Assembly (NCBI GenBank): GCA_944322775.1
Contig: CALUQA010000169.1
Span: forward strand, 1-12,850
Direction of reading: 5' to 3'
Source of the DNA: an uncultured Elusimicrobiales bacterium
Lineage (GTDB): Bacteria > Elusimicrobiota > Elusimicrobia > Elusimicrobiales > Elusimicrobiaceae
DNA: 12,850 bases
Part shown: positions 7,880-12,850 of the stretch, piece after piece
How the letters are laid out: each line of letters begins with the position of its first letter
Position numbering within the stretch: the first letter of the stretch is position 1
Program-made: the position numbers and the translations under genes
The notes under the pieces: model-generated
Seen by the model: the letters and a program-made list of their open reading frames with translations, nothing else
The model's database searches: none
What the model was told of the DNA's origin: nothing

Positions 7880-9760
7880 TTACGCTCCCGTCACCACGGC
7901 GCCGAATTTGCAGGTGCTCTTGCAGCCGCCGCATTTGATGCATTTCTTGGGGTCAATGTGATGCGGTTTGCCCACTTCACCCGTAATGGCCTGCACGGGG
8001 CAGGCGCGTTTGCACATACCGCAACCTTTGCATTTTTCGGCCACGATTTCAAAGCGCGCCAACGCCTTGCATACGCCGGCGGGGCAGCGTTTTTCCACCA
8101 CGTGGGCCAAATATTCGTCGCGAAAGTGCTTCATGGTTGAAAGCACCGGATTGGGAGCCGTCTTGCCCAAAGCGCAGAGAGAAGCCTTCTGCACGGCTTT
8201 GGCCAAATCTTCCAGGTTTTCCAAGGTTTTCAGCGTGGCGCGGCCTTCCACAATGTCGTTAAGCATGGTAAGCATCTGCTCCGTGCCTTCGCGGCAGGGC
8301 ACGCATTTACCGCAGGATTCGCGCTGGGTAAACTCCAGGAAAAAGCGGGCCACGTTGACCATGCAGGTCTTTTCGTTCATGACCACCAACCCGCCGGAGC
8401 CCACCATGGCCCCCACGGATTTAAGCGAGTCAAAATCCAGCGGAATATCCAAATGTTCCTTGGTCAAGCACCCGCCCGAAGGCCCGCCGATTTGTGCCGC
8501 CTTAAAGGCTTTTTTGTTGACGGTTCCATCGTCGTTGGTGGTGCCGCCGGCCACGTCATCAATCACTTGGCGCAGGGTGGTGCCCATGGGCACTTCCACC
8601 AGGCCGGTGTTGGCAATGTGTCCCGTTACGGCAAAGGTTTTGGTGCCGGGGCTGGTCAGCGTGCCGATTTTCTTAAATTCTTTGGCACCCATTTCCATAA
8701 TTTTGGGAACGGTAGCCAGGGTTTCCACGTTATTAATTACCGTGGGCTTGCCAAACAACCCTTTTTGGCTGGGGAAGGGCGGCTTTACGTTGGGCATGCC
8801 GCGTTTGCCTTCCACGGAGGCAATCAGGGCCGTTTCTTCACCGCAGACGAAAGCGCCGGCGCCTTCCATCACGTGAATATCAAAATCTTTGCCGGAGCCG
8901 AACAGGTTTTTGCCCAACAGACCCAACGCTTCGGCCTGCTTAATGGCGGTGCGCATGCGCTGCACGGCAAGCGGATATTCCATACGCACATACACATAGC
9001 CTTCATCGGCGCCGATAGCGCGGGCGGCAATCATCATGCCTTCCAACACGGCATTGGGGTTACCTTCCATCACGCTGCGGTCCATAAAAGCGCCCGGGTC
9101 GCCTTCGTCGGCGTTGCAGATAACGTATTTTTTGGGGCCCGGTTCAATGCGCGTTAAATCCCACTTTTTGCCGGTGGGGAACCCGCCGCCGCCGCGCCCG
9201 CGAAGGCCGGATTCCATAATTTCTTTGCATACTTCTTCATCGGTCATCTGCGTATAGGCGCGTTTGGCCTGGGCATAACCGCCGTGGGCAATATATTCGT
9301 TGATGTCTTCGGGGTTAATGCGGCCGCAATCGTGCAACAGAATGCGTTCCTGTTTGGAATAAAAAGGAATTTCCGCCGTGGTTTTGCAATGCTTGTGGGA
9401 GTTGGGATCCACATAAAGCAGTCTGTCCACCACTTCGCCCTTCATAATGGTTTTTTCCACAATTTCGGGCACGTCTTCGGGCTTAACATGGGTGTAAAAA
9501 ATATCGTTCACGCTTACCAGCGGGCCCGCGGCGCAAAAACCGCGGCAGCCGCTCATGCTGATATAGTTTTCGTGGCAGCCTTTGGTAATGTTTAAGCAAT
9601 AGCCGATTTTGCGTTTTTCCAATTCTTTTTGGAAAGCGTCATACACCTTCATGTTGCCGCCGGCAATGCAGCCCGTACCGCCGCAAATGGTCACGCGGCC
9701 GGTAATTTTTTTGTAGGCGTCGTTGTAATCTTTGGAAATTTGTTCAATGGTCTTAGGCAT
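7880..9760 (-). CDS. hydB: [FeFe] hydrogenase subunit HydB (NuoF-like, FMN/NAD(H) site)
   Basis: This 626-residue flavoprotein subunit is the expected site of NAD(H) oxidation or reduction. In order: a thioredoxin-like [2Fe-2S] domain (C26, C31, C72, C76); the NuoF core with the nucleotide/FMN loop GRGGGGFPTGKKW (188-200) and CNADEGDPGAFMDR (215-228); an SLBB-like region; a [4Fe-4S] motif ESCGKCVPCREG (C483, C486, C489) with C529; and a C-terminal ferredoxin with two full [4Fe-4S] motifs (C577/580/583/587 and C607/610/613/617). The length and order are those of HydB of trimeric bifurcating hydrogenases. The start at 9760 is chosen over an in-frame ATG at 9790 because GGAGG (9767-9771) lies 6 nt upstream and the ATG overlaps the hydC stop by 8 nt, the usual coupling arrangement. 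No substitution of an obvious ligand was seen. Confidence 0.97.
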   Translation of the reverse strand: MPKTIEQISKDYNDAYKKITGRVTICGGTGCIAGGNMKVYDAFQKELEKRKIGYCLNITKGCHENYISMSGCRGFCAAGPLVSVNDIFYTHVKPEDVPEIVEKTIMKGEVVDRLLYVDPNSHKHCKTTAEIPFYSKQERILLHDCGRINPEDINEYIAHGGYAQAKRAYTQMTDEEVCKEIMESGLRGRGGGGFPTGKKWDLTRIEPGPKKYVICNADEGDPGAFMDRSVMEGNPNAVLEGMMIAARAIGADEGYVYVRMEYPLAVQRMRTAIKQAEALGLLGKNLFGSGKDFDIHVMEGAGAFVCGEETALIASVEGKRGMPNVKPPFPSQKGLFGKPTVINNVETLATVPKIMEMGAKEFKKIGTLTSPGTKTFAVTGHIANTGLVEVPMGTTLRQVIDDVAGGTTNDDGTVNKKAFKAAQIGGPSGGCLTKEHLDIPLDFDSLKSVGAMVGSGGLVVMNEKTCMVNVARFFLEFTQRESCGKCVPCREGTEQMLTMLNDIVEGRATLKTLENLEDLAKAVQKASLCALGKTAPNPVLSTMKHFRDEYLAHVVEKRCPAGVCKALARFEIVAEKCKGCGMCKRACPVQAITGEVGKPHHIDPKKCIKCGGCKSTCKFGAVVTGA

Positions 9761-10235
9761 TTTTGGCCTCCGCGGCGATAATTTCGTCAATAAGTTTTAC
9801 GGCTTGCGCAGGCGTAATTTGCCCGTGCACCGTTTCGTCAATCACCATAACCGGCGCCAAACCGCACGCACCCAGGCAGGATACGCATTCCAGTGTAAAC
9901 AGACCGTCTGCGGTGGTGTCTTGGCCGTCTTTAAGTTTCAATTTGTCTTTGACGGTATTAATTACGAAAGAAGAGCCTTTTACGTGGCAGGCTGTGCCGT
10001 TGCACACTTTGATGATGTGTTTGCCTTTCGGGGTAATGGCAAAATGGGCAAAAAACGTCGCCACGCCAAAAACACGGGCGGGCGAAATTTCCAATTTGTC
10101 GGCAATGTGCCGCATTACGTCTTCGGGCAAATAGCGGTAGAGGTCCTGCACTTGCTGTAGTATGGGAATGAGTTTGGCCGGGTCGCAGCCATTCTCTTTA
10201 AGTATCTTATCGACGGGGGCGAACTTTTCTGTCAT
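9753..10235 (-). CDS. hydC: [FeFe] hydrogenase subunit HydC (NuoE-like)
   Basis: This 160-residue protein is a NuoE/HydC-type electron-transfer subunit. A helical N-terminal part (about 5-70, with the family segment LPEDVMRHIADKL and VFGVATFFAHF) precedes a thioredoxin-like domain that binds one [2Fe-2S] cluster through C78 and C83 (C-N-G-T-A-C) and C120 and C124 (C-L-G-A-C). An extra Cys117 lies beside the second pair. It is the first gene of the operon; its end overlaps the hydB start by 8 nt. The ribosome site AGGAG lies about 6 nt before the start. It sits about 120 nt downstream of the predicted transcript start, so the operon has a sizeable leader. It would work in the cytoplasm in the HydABC complex. 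NuoE of complex I is the alternative, but no other nuo gene is present and hydA is in the same operon. Confidence 0.95.
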   Translation of the reverse strand: MTEKFAPVDKILKENGCDPAKLIPILQQVQDLYRYLPEDVMRHIADKLEISPARVFGVATFFAHFAITPKGKHIIKVCNGTACHVKGSSFVINTVKDKLKLKDGQDTTADGLFTLECVSCLGACGLAPVMVIDETVHGQITPAQAVKLIDEIIAAEAKNA

Positions 10236-10355
10236 GGTGTCTCCTGTTTGAGATTACAACAAAAAGGTAACTCCGGATACGGCAAAGCCACGCACGCGCG
10301 GGAATTTGCGCACGCAGCCACTTCAAAAAAACGGTAGCACTTCAGGACGGCTTAT
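10236..10355 (-). other. Leader region of the hydCBA transcript
   Basis: About 120 nt lie between the predicted start and hydC. The region has no open reading frame that I can support and no strong stem-loop. It contains the direct repeat TGAAGTG (10344-10338 and 10325-10319) spaced by 19 bp, and a seven-T run at about 10326-10332 without a preceding hairpin. The AGGAG ribosome site of hydC is at its end. Confidence 0.4.
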
Positions 10356-10375
10356 TCTCTTATTATAATAAGCCG
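10348..10375. promoter_or_regulatory. Operator-like inverted repeat over the hyd promoter
   Basis: A perfect 9-bp inverted repeat, CGGCTTATT at 10348-10356 and AATAAGCCG at 10367-10375, is separated by 10 bp, so the half-sites are 19 bp centre to centre, about two helical turns. It covers the -10 (10362-10367) and the predicted transcript start (about 10355), the place where a bound repressor would block RNA polymerase. It does not look like the usual Rex site (TTGTGAA-n4-TTCACAA). The binding protein is unknown, and a hairpin role at the 5' end of the message is less likely because one arm lies upstream of the start. Confidence 0.6.
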
Positions 10376-10390
10376 CAGGCGGCGTGTCAA
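10362..10390 (-). promoter_or_regulatory. Consensus sigma-70-type promoter of hydCBA
   Basis: On the minus strand TTGACA (10390-10385), a 17-bp spacer and TATAAT (10367-10362) are a full match to the housekeeping consensus in both hexamers and spacing. Transcription should begin near 10355, giving a leader of about 120 nt before hydC. An unregulated promoter this strong would be costly, which fits the repeat lying over it. Confidence 0.9.
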
Positions 10391-10436
10391 CGCGGGTTTT
10401 ACTTTGCGGTAAATAAGGGAAAATAGAAGGGAAAAC

Positions 10437-11492
10437 TTACATTACAATCCACAAGGCAATAAAATAGCCGCACATCAGCGTCAGCCCGGCCGGCACGGCC
10501 ACACGGGCCCATTCGCGGCTTTTGATGCCCAGTTTTTCGGCCGCCACAATGTTGGGCAAATTGCCCTGAATAAGCATACTGCCAAATGCCGCCAAGCCAA
10601 TGACCATATACATTAAGTTAGGTAGACTTACGTCCGGCGTTACTTCTATGGCGGCCAGCGTGGCATTGTCTATAATCACGGACACGGCATTGGCCCAAAA
10701 TAAAATTTTGCCGTTTAAATAGGCAATCGTACTGGCGGCAAAAGGTCTAAGCCCCGTGCTGATTAAATGCAAAGCCGCCACAAACAAGTAAATATGCCAG
10801 GTGCGGCGCAGCATGGAGCGGGTGCTTTCTTTATCCTCGCGTATATGCAGCTGCACGCGGGCCGTGGCATTGCGCACCGTGTACCCCGTGGCCAATGCCA
10901 TCAGCACAAGTCCCGGGAAAATCCACCAAAAGAAATGCCGCAGCATAAAAAAGAAATCTGCCTGGTGCACGCCGGCGGCCAGTTCGTTGTAAATTACCAA
11001 GCCCAGCGGTTCGGCCAGCGGCAAAAGCACCGCGCCCATGCCAATGGCATAGCAGGCATAGACGGTGACCTTGACGGTTTGGTCACGCTCCAAGTTGACC
11101 ACCTGCAACACCTCGGCCAATACCAGCGCGGCCACCGTAACGCTGAAGATGCTGCTGGTCAGCCCCAGCAAAAGCACCAACACCGCAAAACTGTATTGCG
11201 GGGCCAAATAGCGAAATAAAATAAAAAGTACGCGGAAAATATAGCGGGAATAATAATTAAAAATAATACTGACAACCAGCACAATAAACGCCACGTTTAC
11301 GGGCGCGTTAAGGGCTTGATAAACAAATTCTTTGCTCCAGCCGCCGCTAATCGTCACCGCCGCCACACCGATGAGCAGCAAGAAAACTTCCAAATGGTTT
11401 TCCACCCATTTGGAAACCAGCGGCCACACCAGCAGGTTCAGCACCACCAGCCCAAGCAAAATTTTGGCAAGCAAAGAAATTCCCATGGTCAT
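10437..11492 (-). CDS. DUF1646-type integral membrane transporter (putative cation transporter)
   Basis: This 351-residue protein has about ten membrane helices. Its features resemble the DUF1646 family, predicted cation transporters: an N-terminal helix followed by NHLEVFLLLIGVAAVTISGGW (about 32-52), the segment LTSSIFSVTVAALVLAEVLQVV (about 111-132), the loop LPLAEPLGLVIY, and late polar membrane stretches ANAVSVIIDNATLAAIEV and LIQGNLPNIVAAEKLGIKSREWARV that resemble the ion-pathway motifs of the ion transporter superfamily. The substrate is not established; Na+ or another cation is a guess. Two ATGs are possible, 11492 and 11486. Neither has a ribosome site. The second lies 6 nt from a TAAAAT element, the same distance as in the permease gene at 4044, so a leaderless start at 11486 is plausible. 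The gene ends about 47 bp before the -35 of the hyd promoter, with no clear terminator between. Confidence 0.8.
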   Translation of the reverse strand: MTMGISLLAKILLGLVVLNLLVWPLVSKWVENHLEVFLLLIGVAAVTISGGWSKEFVYQALNAPVNVAFIVLVVSIIFNYYSRYIFRVLFILFRYLAPQYSFAVLVLLLGLTSSIFSVTVAALVLAEVLQVVNLERDQTVKVTVYACYAIGMGAVLLPLAEPLGLVIYNELAAGVHQADFFFMLRHFFWWIFPGLVLMALATGYTVRNATARVQLHIREDKESTRSMLRRTWHIYLFVAALHLISTGLRPFAASTIAYLNGKILFWANAVSVIIDNATLAAIEVTPDVSLPNLMYMVIGLAAFGSMLIQGNLPNIVAAEKLGIKSREWARVAVPAGLTLMCGYFIALWIVM

Positions 11493-11519
11493 ATTTTACA
11501 AAAATACGTGTGCTTGGAA
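11493..11519 (-). promoter_or_regulatory. Promoter-like element of the DUF1646 gene, shared with 4051-4079
   Basis: On the minus strand TTCCAAGCACACG (11519-11507), an 8-nt A/T-rich spacer and TAAAAT (11498-11493) repeat the layout found before the permease gene: 12 of 13 bases match in the upstream block, the spacer there is 7 nt, and in both cases TAAAAT is 6 nt from an ATG (4044; 11486 here). The -35 is not clear. Confidence 0.45.
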
Positions 11520-11556
11520 CCGAAAAGAAAATAATAAGAAGCAGACACTTAAATAA

Positions 11557-11602
11557 TTGCTTATACTGCTGCTACTCTTGTTTATTTTGCTACAATAAGC
11601 AA
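11557..11602. repeat. Inverted repeat upstream of the secreted-protein gene
   Basis: TTGCTTAT (11557-11564) and ATAAGCAA (11595-11602) are exact complements separated by 30 bp. The right half overlaps the end of the extended -10 of the gene at 11627. It could be an operator or chance in an A/T-rich region. Confidence 0.3.
11588..11596 (+). promoter_or_regulatory. Extended -10 promoter of the secreted-protein gene
   Basis: TGCTACAAT is an extended -10 element, with a transcript start expected near 11603, 24 nt before the ATG and before the AAGGAG ribosome site (11615-11620). No good -35 is present. The core TTTTGCTACAATA is identical to that before the operon at 3043. Confidence 0.5.
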
Positions 11603-11626
11603 ATAAACTTATAAAAGGAGAACCCT

Positions 11627-12037
11627 ATGAAAAAAGCCCTGCTTATATTTGCTTTCGTCGCCATAGCCGGTGCCGCCTACGCAGCTGACAGCTGCAACTG
11701 CGCCAAAGGAGATTTGGTCTGCATGAGCAACTGCACCCGCGCCAAAGTGCAAACGGCCAAAGACAATGCAAAAGCCAAACAACAAGACGCCAAAGCGCAA
11801 AAAGAAGCCAAATCCGCTCAGGCCAAGGCAGACAAAAAAGCCGCCAAAGAAAAATTGGAACAGGCTAAAGAAAACGCTAAAAGCAAATTAAACCAAGCCA
11901 AAGAAAAGGCCAAGGCCCAAAAAGAAACCAAAAAGGCCGAAAAGAAAGCCAAAAAAGAAGAAACCAAAAAACAATTGAAAAATAAAAAGGCCGCCGCCAA
12001 AAAAGAACTGAACGCTTGGAAACAACTGGGCAAATAA
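11627..12037 (+). CDS. Small secreted protein with a four-Cys head and a Lys/Ala/Glu-rich helical tail
   Basis: The 136-residue product starts with a clear Sec signal peptide (MKK, hydrophobic core, likely cleavage after A-Y-A at residue 19). The mature N-terminus carries C23, C25, C32 and C36 (C-x-C-x6-C-x3-C). From about residue 38 to 128 it is low complexity, made almost only of Lys, Ala, Glu, Gln and Asp, with no Pro or Gly, so a long continuous or coiled-coil helix is expected; its charge is strongly positive. There is no lipobox next to the first Cys. A real gene is supported by the promoter, the ribosome site and a dedicated terminator. The tail resembles histone H1-like proteins in composition, but the signal peptide points outside the cytoplasm. 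A link to the cell wall or outer surface through polyanion binding is a guess. I recognise no family. Confidence 0.8.
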   Translation: MKKALLIFAFVAIAGAAYAADSCNCAKGDLVCMSNCTRAKVQTAKDNAKAKQQDAKAQKEAKSAQAKADKKAAKEKLEQAKENAKSKLNQAKEKAKAQKETKKAEKKAKKEETKKQLKNKKAAAKKELNAWKQLGK

Positions 12038-12050
12038 TTTTTTGCTCCAC

Positions 12051-12085
12051 AAAAAAACCCGCGCCTGTTAAGCGCGGGTTTTTTA
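12051..12085. terminator. Bidirectional intrinsic terminator
   Basis: A G+C stem (CCCGCGC at 12058-12064 with GCGCGGG at 12072-12078) closes a 7-nt loop and is flanked by A-runs and T-runs on both sides, so the stem can extend into A-T pairs. It lies between the convergent genes ending at 12037 and 12098 and can serve both. Confidence 0.9.
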
Positions 12086-12097
12086 TTTTTGTTTTGT

Positions 12098-12655
12098 TTA
12101 TAAAATAATCATGCGTATGGCCATAATAACCAGTATCAGGCCGGCCACAAACTCCGCCTTTTTGCTTTTGATGTCCTTAGAGGTTTTGGTGCCCAAATGG
12201 AACCCGAACACCGTCATGGCAAAGGTAATGACCAGCAAGAACAAAACCTGCGGAAACCAGCCTTTGTTCATAATTTCTATGGCATACCCCACCAGGAAAA
12301 ACGGCGCTGCCGCCAAGGCGGAAACGCGCACCATTTTTTTGCTGTCATCTACTTCATTTTCTTTAAAGCTGGGCGATTTTTCAATTGTTTCCAACATATA
12401 TTTAATGCCCAAAAGCAACAGGAAAGCAAAGGCAATCCAGTTGTTGGCATTTACAAAATATCCGCGGAAAAACACCATGCTGAACAAATAACCTATCGTA
12501 AAGACCACCGCATTAAAACCGGCAAAATAAAATGCCGCTTTAATGGAAAAAACGCTTTTGGTCTTTATGTCCATATTCATGGCTGACATATTGGCCGTAA
12601 CCATATGGTCGGTGCACAGACAAATAAAAATAATGACGACTGCAATTAAGCCCAT
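12098..12655 (-). CDS. Divergent MntP-family (DUF204) membrane protein lacking the second conserved Asp
   Basis: This 185-residue protein has about six membrane helices and the length of MntP manganese exporters. Comparison from memory with Escherichia coli MntP gives matching positions: Asp16 in the first helix, NNWIAFAFLLLLGIKYMLE (71-89) for the NHWIAF...GGRMIIE segment, and the C-terminal KKAEFVAGLILVIMAIRMI (165-183). The second membrane Asp (in S-L-D-A-M-A-V-G in E. coli) falls on Pro118 here (A-P-F-F-L-V-G), and the Gly-rich motifs are eroded. It follows a second MntP gene by 33 nt and has its own AAAGGAG site, so the two are probably co-transcribed. It may be a subunit, a regulator or a transporter of changed specificity. 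The family call is fairly firm; activity as a Mn exporter is doubtful. Confidence 0.75.
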   Translation of the reverse strand: MGLIAVVIIFICLCTDHMVTANMSAMNMDIKTKSVFSIKAAFYFAGFNAVVFTIGYLFSMVFFRGYFVNANNWIAFAFLLLLGIKYMLETIEKSPSFKENEVDDSKKMVRVSALAAAPFFLVGYAIEIMNKGWFPQVLFLLVITFAMTVFGFHLGTKTSKDIKSKKAEFVAGLILVIMAIRMIIL

Positions 12656-12688
12656 ATTTTCTCCTTTGCTGCACGGGTTGATTTTATA

Positions 12689-12850
12689 TTACCAAATTCC
12701 AAGCCCGCTGAGCAGTACTTTTGTGCCAACGCCCACCAAGGCCAGCCCGCCAAGCACTTCCATCAGCGTGCCAAAACGGCTGCCCAAAAAACTGCCTAAA
12801 AAGAACCCCGTATAACTGGTGACAAACACACAGCCTGCCATAAAGGCAAG
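12689..12850 (-). CDS. mntP: MntP-like manganese efflux pump, C-terminal part
   Basis: Only the last 53 residues are in the window; the start lies off the right edge. They show two hydrophobic segments joined by LGSRFGTLMEVLGGLALVGVG, which fits the last two helices of MntP (in E. coli GKKAEILGGLVLIGIG), and the stop at 12689. MntP exports Mn2+ across the inner membrane. It lies directly upstream of the divergent paralogue at 12098-12655 with a 33-nt gap. Any Mn-responsive riboswitch would lie off the right edge. Confidence 0.75.
   Translation of the reverse strand, partial: LAFMAGCVFVTSYTGFFLGSFLGSRFGTLMEVLGGLALVGVGTKVLLSGLGIW

Noticed and set aside
6151..9595. Long plus-strand open frames opposite the hyd genes (for example 6151-7014, 7180-7938, 7968-8876, 8453-9157)
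   Set aside because: They lie antisense to fully conserved hydA and hydB, have no ribosome sites or recognisable domains, and read as mirror products of G+C-biased codons.
9761..9790. HydB start at 9790
   Set aside because: The extension (T-K-L-S-P-R-R-P-K) is unlike the family, and GGAGG lies just before the 9760 ATG.
10236..10375. Riboswitch or Rex-controlled leader for the hyd operon
   Set aside because: No ordered stems or known riboswitch core were seen in the leader, and the palindrome does not match the Rex site.
11818..12033. Minus-strand hydrophobic frame opposite the Lys/Ala-rich gene
   Set aside because: It is the complement of AAA/AAG/GCC codons, which yields Phe, Leu, Ala and Ser; it has no promoter or ribosome site of its own.

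Overview
The window most resembles a fermentative, Gram-negative anaerobe, and my best guess is the phylum Elusimicrobiota. The guess rests on three things: a trimeric HydABC [FeFe] hydrogenase, several outer-membrane-type lipoproteins including LpoB, and odd pilin-like proteins with large Cys-containing C-terminal regions. No rRNA or other taxonomic marker is present, so this is inference. Nearly every gene lies on the minus strand; the one clear plus-strand gene encodes a small secreted protein near 11.6-12.0 kb.

Layout from left to right. Positions 1-3043 hold a minus-strand envelope operon, read from right to left: a pilin-like membrane-anchored protein, LpoB (activator of penicillin-binding proteins), a COG3014-type lipoprotein interrupted by a frameshift, and an LPP20-like lipoprotein that runs off the left edge. 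Positions 3097-4044 encode an EamA/DMT permease. Positions 4155-6024 encode a very large Cys-rich pilin-like protein, again split by a frameshift, between two strong intrinsic terminators. Positions 6145-10235 hold the hydCBA operon. Its subunits overlap or nearly touch, and it is driven by a consensus promoter (TTGACA, 17 bp, TATAAT) that is covered by a perfect inverted repeat. Positions 10437-11492 encode a DUF1646-type transporter. Positions 11627-12037 (+) encode a secreted protein with four Cys and a long Lys/Ala/Glu tail. Positions 12098-12850 encode two tandem MntP-family proteins, one complete but lacking a conserved Asp and one cut by the window edge.

HydABC would form a cytoplasmic H2-evolving complex, probably coupling NADH and reduced ferredoxin oxidation; the maturases HydE, HydF and HydG are not in view. 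The lipoprotein operon probably serves peptidoglycan synthesis or the outer membrane. The pilin-like proteins would be secreted or held in the inner membrane through their N-terminal helix.

The points most worth a second look are two frameshifts at slippery or homopolymeric sites (UUUUUUG at 1611-1617 and CCC-U at 4431-4434), the roughly 622-residue pilin with about 57 Cys, the operator-like repeat over the hyd promoter, and a shared upstream element that appears to give leaderless transcripts for two transporter genes. I found no CRISPR array, tRNA, rRNA, insertion sequence or phage gene. No stretch over 300 bases lacks a gene; the longest gap (10236-10436) holds the hyd promoter and leader.
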